From positions 11,129-75,128 of the forward strand of contig DATGWP010000160.1 of the NCBI GenBank assembly GCA_035299425.1: a stretch of 64,000 bases of DNA, written 5' to 3'. The notes beneath the pieces are model-generated. The model made no database searches. It saw only the letters and a list, made by a program, of their open reading frames with translations, and was not told the DNA's origin. This document shows, piece after piece, positions 33,801-42,248 of the stretch (the first letter of the stretch is position 1; each line of letters opens with the position of its first letter). The position numbers were made by a program, and so were the translations under genes. Origin of the DNA: Bog-950 sp035299425 (lineage in GTDB: Bacteria; Bacteroidota; Bacteroidia; Chitinophagales; LD1).

Positions 33801-33937
33801 ATTGGTTTGGAGGTAATTTGCAGGGTTTTCTGAATGGAGCGCAATTAAATAAGAATTGGGAGCCTCTATGTAAAGTTTAAAAGACATTCTTGCACGAAAT
33901 GGGGTCTTAAAAGAGGGAATTATTGCCTTTTCGTTCT

Positions 33938-34158
33938 GCTTTTACTTTTTTGGCTTGACCCAAAAAAGTAACAAAAAAGGTCAAGGCTGTGTGACTTTTG
34001 GCTAAAAATCATTCCGTAAACCTAAACTGCGTGAACTTGTGGCGCGTGGAAAACCTGGTAGAACAAATGAAGCTGGCGCCGCGCCACTTCGAACAGCACG
34101 CAGTTTTTAACGGTTTACTTCATGATTTTTTTAACGCCAAAATTCACAAGGCCTTTCC
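33938..34158. repeat. Dispersed structured repeat, copy 2
   Basis: A 221-base copy of the element at 25039-25262. The first hairpin is ACTTTTTTGG/CCAAAAAAGT, where copy 1 has ACTTTCTTTGG/CCAAAGAAAGT: both arms have changed together. In the main palindrome copy 1 pairs CTGCATG with CATGCAG, while copy 2 pairs CTGCGTG with CACGCAG, another matched change. The centre between the arms differs strongly between copies. It lies upstream of the rpsL promoter. The 70-codon frame starting at a TTG inside it is taken to be incidental. Confidence 0.85.
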
Positions 34159-34199
34159 AAATAACCCGAGAATATTCCGGATTTATGCCTTAGATAAAA

Positions 34200-34270
34200 C
34201 CGTTGGTTGAAACCAACGGCACCTTGATAAAAGGAATAAATACTTCTATTTGATAACGGACTAAAGTCCG
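34200..34270. repeat. Pair of short palindromes
   Basis: CCGTTGGTT-GA-AACCAACGG (34200-34219) and CGGAC-TAAA-GTCCG (34257-34270) lie between the structured repeat and the CPCC gene. Both belong to the class of short extragenic palindromes seen elsewhere in the window. Neither has a T-tract fitting a terminator for the minus-strand CPCC gene. Confidence 0.5.
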
Positions 34271-34302
34271 CTAATACATTTAGGTCAGACCTTGGGGTGC
34301 GC

Positions 34303-34740
34303 CTATTTGTAAATCGCCCTTAACAAAGCAGAAGCTTCTTTCAGCAGTTTTTTCCGCTCCTTTATAGTGGTAGCAGTCATTGCAAGGTTATATTTTTCAA
34401 TTACCTGCTTTTTCAATTCTGCTTTTTTAATTCCATTTTCAAACCCAGGGCTATCCGATGGTCGGTAGCTGATTAAATACTGACAAAAATTCGCTCTGGC
34501 CTCGGTTAAAGAGTAATCATGATTAGGCCCGCCCAGTACTTTGTCGGCATTGTGGTCGTCTTGCCCATCATCTTCCCAATAGCACATTAGGCATATATTC
34601 CAGCCCTGCCTTTCGGTTAATGTCGGCAGGTAACAACACGGGCACAGAAAATACTTATCGAAGGCTTTAAAGGTTTGTTGCTGCGCTCCCTCTAATTCTT
34701 TTACGTAAAAATTAAACCAATCTTGATTAGGCTTCTTCAT
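34303..34740 (-). CDS. CPCC-type cysteine-rich protein
   Basis: 145 residues. The N-terminal half has the Cys_rich_CPCC domain: FLCPCCYLPTLTERQGWNIC, then LMCYWEDDGQDDHNAD, then GGPNHDYSLTEAR. The four or five Cys probably hold one zinc. Proteins with this domain are often immunity partners of polymorphic toxins, but no toxin gene is adjacent. The C-terminal half is a Lys-rich helix. The gene follows xerC by four bases on the same strand, so the two are likely co-transcribed. Confidence 0.8.
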   Translation of the reverse strand: MKKPNQDWFNFYVKELEGAQQQTFKAFDKYFLCPCCYLPTLTERQGWNICLMCYWEDDGQDDHNADKVLGGPNHDYSLTEARANFCQYLISYRPSDSPGFENGIKKAELKKQVIEKYNLAMTATTIKERKKLLKEASALLRAIYK

Positions 34741-34744
34741 TGTA

Positions 34745-35629
34745 TTACGCCTTTGGGTGCGCCTGCTTGTAAATGTTTTTGAGCTTATCTATAGTATTGT
34801 GGGTGTAAACCTGGGTGGCGGCGAGGCTGGCATGGCCGAGGAGTTCTTTTACGGCGTTGATGTCGGCGCCGTTGTTCATTAAGTGGGTGGCGAAGGTGTG
34901 GCGAAGGGTGTGGGGGCTGCGTTTATCCACGGTGGTAACCAGGTCGAGGTATTTTTTAACAACCTTGTAAACGGTAGGGGCATCCAGCTTTTTGCCTTTG
35001 GGGCTTACAATAAGGTAGCTGCCCTCCTGCCCTGCCACGGCCTGCCTTTTAATTTCAATAAACTCCTTTATAGTAGTAGTAAGCCGGTTGTGCACGGGTA
35101 TAATGCGCTCTTTGTTGCCCTTGCCCAGCACTTTTATTTGCGAGTTGTAGCTGTCGAAGTCGGTTTCTTTCAGGTTCATGAGCTCGCTGCGGCGCATGCC
35201 GGTGCCGTAGAGCAGCTCTATAATAATGCGGTCCCGGGCACCTTCGTAGCCTTCGGGGAACTCAATCTGGCTCAAGAGCTTTTCTATGCCCGGCTGTTCT
35301 ACAAATACAGGCAGCCTTTTGCTGGTTTTAGGTGTTTGCACCTTGGCCAGCGGGTTTTTCTTCAATTCGCCTTTGCGCATCAAAAACTTATAGAACGATT
35401 GCAGGGCCGATACCTTGCGGTTGATAGTGCGCGGGGTAATCTTTTGCTCCATCATGCTCACCATCCAGTTGCGGATATCTATATGACTGGCCTGGGGCAC
35501 TTCTTTTTCGTAGTCTTTAAGAAAGGCGGTGAACTGTAGCAAATCATTAGTGTACGACTCGAGCGTGTGCGGCGAGCTACGCTTTTCGTATTGCATGAAG
35601 TTGAGAAAGGATTGGATTTGCGCGTTCAT
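34745..35629 (-). CDS. XerC/XerD-type tyrosine recombinase
   Basis: 294 residues. The N-terminal SAM-like domain (SFLNFMQYEKRSSPHTLESYTNDLLQF) precedes the catalytic domain with the family set R (GTGMRRSELMNL), K in GKGNKERIIP, HTLRHTFATHL, GHASLAATQVY and the nucleophile Tyr in QVYTHNTIDKL. The length and motifs fit the chromosome-dimer recombinase, not a phage integrase. In related genomes a xerC gene lies near rpsU; here rpsU is 1.4 kb upstream, which supports the chromosomal role. The ATG abuts a repeat shared with the next gene's leader. Confidence 0.92.
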   Translation of the reverse strand: MNAQIQSFLNFMQYEKRSSPHTLESYTNDLLQFTAFLKDYEKEVPQASHIDIRNWMVSMMEQKITPRTINRKVSALQSFYKFLMRKGELKKNPLAKVQTPKTSKRLPVFVEQPGIEKLLSQIEFPEGYEGARDRIIIELLYGTGMRRSELMNLKETDFDSYNSQIKVLGKGNKERIIPVHNRLTTTIKEFIEIKRQAVAGQEGSYLIVSPKGKKLDAPTVYKVVKKYLDLVTTVDKRSPHTLRHTFATHLMNNGADINAVKELLGHASLAATQVYTHNTIDKLKNIYKQAHPKA

Positions 35630-35830
35630 TGGTCTGAACTATGATTTTTATGATTAGCTGATTAATGCCATGATTAATACAGAAATACAATTGTCTGAAT
35701 CAGGATTTACAGGATGAAAGGATTGAATACAGATGAATACAGAATACATTTTTTACCACATAGGAACATAGAATACAGTAATTACAAGATTAATCCAAAA
35801 GACAACAGAAGAATGCAAGAAGAAACAACC
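35630..35830. repeat. Dispersed leader-type repeat, copy A
   Basis: Starting directly at the xerC ATG, the sequence GGTCTGAACTATGATTTTTA matches GGTCTTAAACTATGATCTGT of copy B, and similarity runs through GATTAATACAGAAAT, ACCACATAGG, AATACAGTAA and ACAGAAGAAT. Copy A holds ~55 extra bases with TCTGAATCAGGATTTACAGG, a phrase seen in many Bacteroidota repeats. No gene is present. The rest of the gap to 35903 shows nothing further. Confidence 0.7.
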
Positions 35831-35903
35831 ATTACAAAGTAACAACGCTTAGCCGGGATATTTATGATGGCTTGTGAACAGGGAAGCGCGAGCGACTAAT
35901 AAA

Positions 35904-36779
35904 CTATTCTATCAACTTGTAATTTCTATACTCCCCTACCGATATGCCGAAAGTATTTTCTATCCACCGGCGGAGGCGATATTTGAGTTTCATTTTGCTT
36001 TTGGTGGTATCGAAGTCGAAAGTCCAGTTTTGTTTAGCGATGCGGGGCTGTATTATTGCAGGGTGGGTGCCTTCAAATTTCTTTAGTGAATCTATAATGC
36101 CGTAGTCGTATTCGGTGGCCTTCACTACGTTTTGTTCTACCCAGGTATCATCGTGCCATAGCTTGTGGAAGTTCTCTTGCTTGCGCTGCTGGGCCTGCGG
36201 GTCTTTTACCCAGCCGTAGTGGTAAACAAATGCATCGATTTGTTTTACGTTAAGCTTCTCTCCCGCCCCTTTTCTAAAACCCTGTGCATCGCCGTGGCTA
36301 TATATATTGGTGCGCTTGCGCACTATGCGTATCTCTTTGCGGTACCAGTTATACGCATCGGCGGTGTAGTTGTACGCGCCATAAAAGTGCAGGTAGTTGA
36401 ACAACAGGCCATCTACGGCTTTATTGTCTTTATGCTGTAGCATAGCAGCGCGGATGTTATCGTGGTATTTTTCGTGCACTACTTCATCGGCCTGTATGTA
36501 AAAGGCCCAATCGGTATCGGGCGCTATGTGGGCAAATGCTTTGTCGGTTTCTATAGCTAATACTTTGCCGCCCTGACGCAGGTTATCGTCCCATACGGTT
36601 TGCACAATCTTTATTTTGGGGGAGTTGATGCTCTGTATCAGGGCCAGGGTATCATCTTCGCTATTGCCTACGGATACAATAAACTCATCGCAGAGGGGCA
36701 GTATAGAAAGTATGGCTTCTACAACGGGGTAGTCGTATTTGAGGGCGTTGCGCACTATGGTGAAGCCAGATACTTTCAT
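35904..36779 (-). CDS. Family 2-like glycosyltransferase
   Basis: 291 residues without membrane segments. The N-terminal Rossmann-like half (MKVSGFTIVRNALKYDYPVVEAI, CDEFIVSVGNSEDDTL, KIKIVQTVWDD) and WAFYIQADEVVHE, which takes the place of the DxD metal motif, fit the GT-A fold of distant GT2 enzymes. The C-terminal third is basic and Trp-rich. Acceptor and donor are unknown. It stands alone between two repeat-bearing gaps, and its leader is homologous to that of xerC. Confidence 0.85.
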   Translation of the reverse strand: MKVSGFTIVRNALKYDYPVVEAILSILPLCDEFIVSVGNSEDDTLALIQSINSPKIKIVQTVWDDNLRQGGKVLAIETDKAFAHIAPDTDWAFYIQADEVVHEKYHDNIRAAMLQHKDNKAVDGLLFNYLHFYGAYNYTADAYNWYRKEIRIVRKRTNIYSHGDAQGFRKGAGEKLNVKQIDAFVYHYGWVKDPQAQQRKQENFHKLWHDDTWVEQNVVKATEYDYGIIDSLKKFEGTHPAIIQPRIAKQNWTFDFDTTKSKMKLKYRLRRWIENTFGISVGEYRNYKLIE

Positions 36780-36925
36780 GGTCTTAAACTATGATCTGTA
36801 TGATTTACTGATTAATACATGATAAATACAGAAATGCACTTGACTAACCACATAGGCATATAGAATACAATAACAACAAGGTTAATACAAAGCGAACAGA
36901 AGAATACATTGCCCGGGCAAAATTT
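36780..36925. repeat. Dispersed leader-type repeat, copy B
   Basis: Begins at the glycosyltransferase ATG and aligns with copy A (35630-35830), but lacks ~55 central bases. The shared left edge at two unrelated start codons means both genes have the same ~60-base 5' leader. It may be a promoter-bearing mobile repeat or a recombination product. Confidence 0.7.
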
Positions 36926-36972
36926 GCTATGCTAATATCGATTTATTAAAGGACGGATATTGCATTACAAAA

Positions 36973-37009
36973 AGCAAAACCTCACCCCGACTAAACGGAA
37001 TGAGGTTTT
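36973..37009 (-). terminator. Intrinsic terminator of rpsU
   Basis: AAAACCTCA (36976-36984) pairs with TGAGGTTTT (37001-37009); the minus-strand transcript then reads GCTTTTTG. Confidence 0.75.
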
Positions 37010-37034
37010 GGTATATAAAAAGGCCAAAAGGATA

Positions 37035-37229
37035 CTATCCTTCCAGTTCTCTTCTTAAGTTTTGGATATAACCGGCTTTCAGTACGGTTTGACGGCGTAC
37101 GATGCTTGGTTTGGTGAAAGTCTGACGCTCACGCAATTGACGTAAAATACCAGCTTTTTCGAATTTCTTCTTGTACTTCTTAAGTGCTCTGTCAATTGAT
37201 TCCGACTCTCTTGCGTCTATTATTAGCAT
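37035..37229 (-). CDS. rpsU: Ribosomal protein S21
   Basis: 64 residues: MLIIDARESESIDRALKKYKKKFEKAG, then RRQTVLKAGYIQNLRRELEG. The ATG at 37229 is clear because the promoter lies just upstream; the longer open frame would run through it. Bacteroidota S21 takes part in holding the anti-Shine-Dalgarno end of 16S rRNA, in keeping with the lack of SD sequences here. Confidence 0.95.
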   Translation of the reverse strand: MLIIDARESESIDRALKKYKKKFEKAGILRQLRERQTFTKPSIVRRQTVLKAGYIQNLRRELEG

Positions 37230-37251
37230 GTGTTGTAAAAATTTTGGACGG

Positions 37252-37282
37252 CAAAAATAAAAACTCCTTTCTAAAAACCAAA
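37252..37282 (-). promoter_or_regulatory. Promoter of rpsU
   Basis: Minus-strand TTTG (37282-37279), 19 bases, then TATTTTTG (37259-37252), followed by CCGTCC. It fills the gap between the acyl-CoA dehydrogenase stop and rpsU. Confidence 0.85.
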
Positions 37283-38479
37283 CTAAATATTTCCTTTCAT
37301 TATTTCCCGGCTGATAACCAGCTTTTGAATTTCGCTGGTGCCCTCGCCTATGGTGCAAAGTTTAGAATCACGATAGAATTTCTCTACCGGGAAATCTTTG
37401 GTATATCCGTAGCCACCAAATATTTGCACAGCATCGGTAGATACCTGAACGGCTACCTCTGAGGTGTAATATTTAGCAAAGGCAGATTCTTTGGTCATTT
37501 TCTTTCCTTCGTTTTTAAGGTAAGCAGCCTGCATGGTTAACAGTTCGCCTGCCTCAATTTTAGTAGCCATATCTGCCAGTTTAAAGGCAATAGCCTGGAA
37601 ATTAGCGATTGGCTGACCAAACTGCTCGCGCTCTTTGGCATACTTTACAGCAGCTTCGTAAGCGCCTTTGGCAATACCTAAGCCGAGGGCCGCGATAGAA
37701 ATACGGCCACCATCTAATATTTGCATAGCCTGCTGAAAACCGGTGCCGATTTTAGATTCGCCACCTACTACGTTTTCATCGGGCACAAAGCAATCTTCGA
37801 AAATTACTTCGGCTGTTTCGCTTGCGCGCATGCCCAGTTTGTTTTCTTTTTTACCAGCCTTAAGACCTTTGGTACCTCTTTCTATAATAAAGGCAGTCAT
37901 ACCTTTGGTATCTAATAGTTCGCCGGTGCGCACAATGGCTAGAACCACATCGCCGGTAGCGCCGTGGGTAATCCAGTTTTTGTTGCCGTTAAGCACCCAG
38001 CCGCCGTCAACTTTCTTGGCGGTAACTTTCATACGCATAGCATCTGAACCCGTATTGGCTTCGGTTAATGCCCATGCACCAATCCATTCGCCGGTAGCCA
38101 GCTTAGGAAGGTATTTTTTCTTTTGCTCCTCGGTGCCGTGGTAGTAAATGTGACCGGTGCAAAGCGAATTGTGTGCTGCTACCGAAAGACCGATACTACC
38201 GCAAACTTTGGCGATTTCTGAAACTACAGTTACGTATTCGAAGTAGCTAAGGCCCGAGCCGCTGTATTTTTCAGGCACATATACGCCCAGAAAACCAAGT
38301 TCGCCCATTTTATGGAAAAGGTCGCGCGGAAAAGTTTGCGCCTCATCCCAAAGCATGATGTTTGGGCGGATTTCTTTTTCGGCAAAATCTTTAATGGTTT
38401 GCGCAATCATTATCTGATTTTCGCTGTATTCAAAGTTCATTCCTGTGCTTGTAGTTTGGTTGGTAGCCGATGCGCCCAT
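37283..38479 (-). CDS. Acyl-CoA dehydrogenase
   Basis: 398 residues, FAD-dependent, oxidising acyl-CoA to enoyl-CoA. The N-terminal helical domain contains GELGFLGVYVPEKYSGSG, the middle strand domain WALTEANTGSDAMRMKVTA (FAD/substrate signature), and the C-terminal helical domain RISIAALGLGIAKGAYEAAVKYAKEREQFGQPI and QIFGGYGYTKDFPVEKFYRD. The catalytic Glu is in CTIGEGTSEIQKLVI. Chain specificity cannot be read. The first ATG (38479) adds a Ser/Thr-rich 13-residue leader; the ATG at 38440 (MNFEYSENQ) is a credible alternative. Confidence 0.93.
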   Translation of the reverse strand: MGASATNQTTSTGMNFEYSENQIMIAQTIKDFAEKEIRPNIMLWDEAQTFPRDLFHKMGELGFLGVYVPEKYSGSGLSYFEYVTVVSEIAKVCGSIGLSVAAHNSLCTGHIYYHGTEEQKKKYLPKLATGEWIGAWALTEANTGSDAMRMKVTAKKVDGGWVLNGNKNWITHGATGDVVLAIVRTGELLDTKGMTAFIIERGTKGLKAGKKENKLGMRASETAEVIFEDCFVPDENVVGGESKIGTGFQQAMQILDGGRISIAALGLGIAKGAYEAAVKYAKEREQFGQPIANFQAIAFKLADMATKIEAGELLTMQAAYLKNEGKKMTKESAFAKYYTSEVAVQVSTDAVQIFGGYGYTKDFPVEKFYRDSKLCTIGEGTSEIQKLVISREIMKGNI

Positions 38480-38580
38480 ATAGCTGTTGTTTTTATTCTG
38501 TTTGTTGTGAGCAAAATGAGGGTGCGAATATAGGAAAAATAGTGCACCCGCGCTATAGGGCGTGAAACCACCACCCCGTC

Positions 38581-38637
38581 TCGCCTTCGGCGAGCCACCC
38601 CTCCTTAAAATCCGCCGCGGTAGCGGCGAAGGAGGGG
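38581..38637. repeat. Nested palindromic extragenic repeat
   Basis: TCGCC-TTC-GGCGA (38581-38593) is followed by CCCCTCCTT (38598-38606)/AAGGAGGGG (38629-38637), enclosing CCGCCGC-GGTA-GCGGCG. This strong two-tier hairpin between apt and the acyl-CoA dehydrogenase gene matches a form of palindrome widespread in Bacteroidota intergenic DNA. Confidence 0.6.
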
Positions 38638-38650
38638 AATCTAACAGCCT

Positions 38651-39187
38651 CTAAAAATGGATGGAGGATACTATGTTGGATGAGTAAGGGGTTATTTTAT
38701 CGCGGCCGTTGAGAAAGTCGAGTTCGGCGATGAAAGAGAAGCCGGAAACATGTCCGCCTTCCATTTTAACAAGCTCGGCAGCTGCCATGGCTGTGCCACC
38801 GGTGGCCAACAGGTCGTCGTGAATCATTACATGCCATTCGGGTTTCACCACACCGGTGTGTATTTCGAGAGTGGCCGTGCCGTACTCTAAATCGTAGGTA
38901 TAGACTTTGGTAGCAGCAGGCAGCTTGCCCTTTTTGCGCACCGGAAATAAAGGGATGTTGAGTTTTTGAGCTATAAGAATACCTATAAAGAAACCACGAC
39001 TCTCGATAGCACAAATAGCATCTACCTTACCATGATTGTGCAAAAAGCTATTGATAATGCCTTCGGCTATTTCATCGCATAGCCTGGGGTCTAAAAATAT
39101 AGGTGTAATATCTTTGAACTGAATTCCGGGCTTGGGGAAGTCGGGCACAGTGCGGATGGTGGTGTTTAGTTTTTCTCTAAGTGACAT
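38651..39187 (-). CDS. apt: Adenine phosphoribosyltransferase
   Basis: 178 residues from the ATG at 39187. VPDFPKPGIQFKDITPIFLDP is the Apt N-terminus, AICAIESRGFFIGILIAQKL the purine site, and VMIHDDLLATGGTAMAAAELV the PRPP-binding loop. It salvages adenine to AMP. A second ATG at 39199 overlaps the stop of the upstream permease (TAATG), so coupled translation with that permease is possible. Confidence 0.95.
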   Translation of the reverse strand: MSLREKLNTTIRTVPDFPKPGIQFKDITPIFLDPRLCDEIAEGIINSFLHNHGKVDAICAIESRGFFIGILIAQKLNIPLFPVRKKGKLPAATKVYTYDLEYGTATLEIHTGVVKPEWHVMIHDDLLATGGTAMAAAELVKMEGGHVSGFSFIAELDFLNGRDKITPYSSNIVSSIHF

Positions 39188-39198
39188 TGTATTTATCA

Positions 39199-40650
39199 TT
39201 AAGATTGATTAGTTGCATTATTCTGTCGATTCCAATAGTAGTAAACAGGAATACCTATTGCCACAATAAACAACCCAGGCCAGCAGGCAGAGAATTTTAC
39301 AATAAGAAGGTTTACACAAAAAGCTACAGCAAGAAGAATATAAATAGCAGGTACTACCGGGTAGCCAAATGCTTTGTAAGGGCGCTCCTCATCGGGCATT
39401 TTTTTGCGGAGGATGAAGATACCAGCGATGGTCAGTATGTAGAACAACATTACCGAGAACATTACATAGTCGAGCAGGTCGCCGTATTTGCCGCTAAGGC
39501 AAAGTGCTGCGGACCATATAAACTGAATCCACAGAGCAAAGCCGGGTACGCCGTTCTTGTTGTTGTGCTTCATCTTCTCGAAGAACAAACCATCTTTAGC
39601 CATGGCCTGGTAAACGCGCACGCTGGAAAGAATAATACCGTTGTTACAACCAAAGGTTGAAATCATGATAAGCACCGCCATTATTACTACCGCACTGCTG
39701 CCAAACATGACACTTGTGGCTGCCGTGGCTACACGGTCTTGCTGCGCAAACTGAATACCGCGTGCTATAGTATCGGCACCGTTAGGGTCGCCAGTAAGCG
39801 GTAGCAAAAACAGGTAAGCTATGTTTACCAGCAGGTAAAGTGATACAACTATGAATGTTCCGGCCGCAAGACTTAGAGGGATATTACGTTTAGGATTTTC
39901 GATGTCGCCGGATATAAAGGTTACGTTGTTCCATGCATCGCTGCTGAATAGGGAACCTACCATGCCTACGCCAATAGCGGAAAGCAGCGCGATAGATGAA
40001 AGGTTGCTTTGCACCCAGTTGCCGGCGCTGTCTTTATCCCAGTGGGTGGTATTGAATGCATCGGCCCAGTTAAGGCTGAATGTTTGGGCAGAGCCATACA
40101 CTAACAGGCCTAATACGATAATGCCAAACAGCGCTATGAGCTTGGCAGAAGTAAAAATGCGTACTACTATTTTACCGTAGTTGATACCCTGGCTATTGAT
40201 AAGGGTTAGAATAAAAATGGAGAAGATACCGAGTAGTTGAGCCGCCGATATTTTGAATTTGCCTATTTCTAAAAGTATGTTGTTTTCGCTGAGTGAAGGT
40301 ACGAGCACGCCTGTAAATTTTGCAAAAGCTACTGCTACCGCCGCAATGGTACCGCACTGAACAACAAGAAAGATTGTCCAGCCGTATAAGAAACCAACTA
40401 ACGGGTTGTAGGCTTTTTTGAGATACACGTACTGGCCACCGGCGTGTGGAAACATACCTGCCAACTCGCCATAGCTAAGGGCTGCAAACAGGGTGATGAC
40501 ACCCGATATAATCCATGATAATAACAACCAGCCCGCACCACCAGTCTGGCGGCTTATATCGGCACTAACGATAAAGATACCGGAGCCTATCATAGAACCG
40601 GAAACAATTAAAGTAGCATCGAGCAGGTTAAGGGATTTTTTTTCTGCCAT
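39199..40650 (-). CDS. APC-superfamily amino-acid permease (LAT/SteT-like)
   Basis: 483 residues, about twelve TM helices. The first helix has the broken-helix motif IVSGSMIGSGIFIVSADI, followed by HAGGQYVYLKKAYNPLVGFLYGW, typical of the amino-acid/polyamine/organocation family. The order and length fit the SteT/LAT branch, which often exchanges neutral or large amino acids. Substrate unknown. It is co-directional with a second permease upstream, but a terminator stands between them. Confidence 0.9.
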   Translation of the reverse strand: MAEKKSLNLLDATLIVSGSMIGSGIFIVSADISRQTGGAGWLLLSWIISGVITLFAALSYGELAGMFPHAGGQYVYLKKAYNPLVGFLYGWTIFLVVQCGTIAAVAVAFAKFTGVLVPSLSENNILLEIGKFKISAAQLLGIFSIFILTLINSQGINYGKIVVRIFTSAKLIALFGIIVLGLLVYGSAQTFSLNWADAFNTTHWDKDSAGNWVQSNLSSIALLSAIGVGMVGSLFSSDAWNNVTFISGDIENPKRNIPLSLAAGTFIVVSLYLLVNIAYLFLLPLTGDPNGADTIARGIQFAQQDRVATAATSVMFGSSAVVIMAVLIMISTFGCNNGIILSSVRVYQAMAKDGLFFEKMKHNNKNGVPGFALWIQFIWSAALCLSGKYGDLLDYVMFSVMLFYILTIAGIFILRKKMPDEERPYKAFGYPVVPAIYILLAVAFCVNLLIVKFSACWPGLFIVAIGIPVYYYWNRQNNATNQS

Positions 40651-40681
40651 CGGGTTATTGGGTTAGTTGATGATTAGAAAT

Positions 40682-40715
40682 AAAAAATCCCTCCCCGGTT
40701 GGGGGAGGGATTTTT
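40682..40715 (-). terminator. Intrinsic terminator between the two permease genes
   Basis: AAAAATCCCTCCCC pairs with GGGGAGGGATTTTT around a five-base loop (about 40683-40715). It lies just after the stop of the 40726-42183 gene in the minus direction. Confidence 0.88.
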
Positions 40716-40725
40716 ATATCAGCAT

Positions 40726-42183
40726 TTAGTTTTGAGAATCTTTCAACTTGCTACGCTTGCGGCTGTACAAAAAGTAGATAGCAAGGCCAAGGGCCATCCA
40801 TATAATAAGACGCAGCCAGGTATCGCCGGGCAAAAACGCCATCATACCAAAGCAAACTACAATACCCAATATAGGCACTACGGGTACAAATGGTGTTTTG
40901 AATACACGTGGTGCATCGGGCATTTTGTAGCGCATGTAAAGCACACCGGCACATACAATGATGAAGGCCAGCAGGGTTCCTATGCTTGTCATTTCGCCTA
41001 CTACGCGGGCAGGAACAAAAGCTGCAAACAAGCTAACAAACAACATAAAAAGAAGGTTTGACTTGTAGGGTGTTTTGTAAGAAGAATGCACCTCGGAGAA
41101 AACCTTTGGCAGTAAACCGTCTTTGCTCATGCTAAAGAACACGCGCGACTGGCCCATTAGCATAACCATGATAACCGATGAGTAACCGGCAAGAATGGCG
41201 ATAATAACCGCCTGCTGCAGCCAGATATAAGGTGTATGGCGAATAGCTACGGCAACCGGCGCAATACCATCCTGGCCCTGAAACTCGGTATAGTGGGCAA
41301 GGCCGGTCATAACGTGTGCAAACAAAATATACAGCACAGTGCAAATACCCAGCGAAACCAGAATACCTATCGGCATACCTTTAGAAGGGTTTTTAGCCTC
41401 CTGGGCGGCGGTGCTTACGGCATCGAAACCGATATAGGCAAAGAAGATGATACCCGCTGCACGGATGATACCGCTCCAGCCATACTCTCCAAAGTTGCCC
41501 GTGTTTTCAGGTATATAAGGTGTATAGTTAGCTGTATTGATATAAGCCCAGCCCAGGCCGATAAACACAATAACCACCGTAACCTTTAAGGCCACAATTA
41601 TATTATTTACAAATGCTGATTCGCGGGTGCCTTTAATAAGCAGCAGCGACATAACTATTACTATAAATACGGCCGGTATATTTATCATGCCATGTGTAAC
41701 CATGCCATTTGCGCTAGTGACCGAGTCGAAGGGCGACATGGCCATTTGTGCAGGCAGGTAGATTTCGTAGTACTCCAGTAGCTTAATTAAATAGCGGGAC
41801 CAGCTAATGGCAACAGTAGCTGCACCTACAGCGTATTCAAGCACCAGGTCCCAGCCGATAATCCAGGCAATAAACTCGCCCATGGTAGCGTAAGCATAGG
41901 TATAAGCGCTACCAGCCACCGGTATCATACTGGCAAACTCGGCATAGCACAAACCTGCAAAGGCACAGCCCAAAGCGGCAATTACAAATGATATAGTTAC
42001 GGCCGGGCCCGCATTGTTGGCAGCAGCACCGCCGGTGATAGAAAACAAACCGGCCCCGATAATGGCACCAATACCTAACGTAACCAGATTAAACGAGGTA
42101 AGCGTACGGTGCAGTGTATGGCTGCCATCCTCTGACTCGCGGATAAGTTGGGGAATAGATTTTCTTTTAAATAAATCGCTCAT
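40726..42183 (-). CDS. APC-superfamily amino-acid permease (cationic amino-acid transporter-like)
   Basis: 485 residues with about twelve TM helices. The N-terminal cytosolic part (FKRKSIPQLIRESEDGSHTLHRTL) leads to TLGIGAIIGAGLFSITGGAAANNAGPAVTISF, the signature of the CAT branch that often moves lysine or arginine. FAYIGFDAVSTAAQEAKNPSKGMP is a second family hallmark. The end (YFLYSRKRSKL) is basic. Substrate is not decided by the sequence. Confidence 0.92.
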   Translation of the reverse strand: MSDLFKRKSIPQLIRESEDGSHTLHRTLTSFNLVTLGIGAIIGAGLFSITGGAAANNAGPAVTISFVIAALGCAFAGLCYAEFASMIPVAGSAYTYAYATMGEFIAWIIGWDLVLEYAVGAATVAISWSRYLIKLLEYYEIYLPAQMAMSPFDSVTSANGMVTHGMINIPAVFIVIVMSLLLIKGTRESAFVNNIIVALKVTVVIVFIGLGWAYINTANYTPYIPENTGNFGEYGWSGIIRAAGIIFFAYIGFDAVSTAAQEAKNPSKGMPIGILVSLGICTVLYILFAHVMTGLAHYTEFQGQDGIAPVAVAIRHTPYIWLQQAVIIAILAGYSSVIMVMLMGQSRVFFSMSKDGLLPKVFSEVHSSYKTPYKSNLLFMLFVSLFAAFVPARVVGEMTSIGTLLAFIIVCAGVLYMRYKMPDAPRVFKTPFVPVVPILGIVVCFGMMAFLPGDTWLRLIIWMALGLAIYFLYSRKRSKLKDSQN

Positions 42184-42248
42184 AAATTGGGTTTTGCTAT
42201 AGAATGCTTTACGGGTAAAACTATTCTTTTTTTCTTACCTCAAAATTT

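Noticed and set aside
34745..35629. Phage or island integrase
   Set aside because: Length, motifs and the position near rpsU fit chromosomal XerC/D. No other phage genes, attachment-site repeats or tRNA junction are present.
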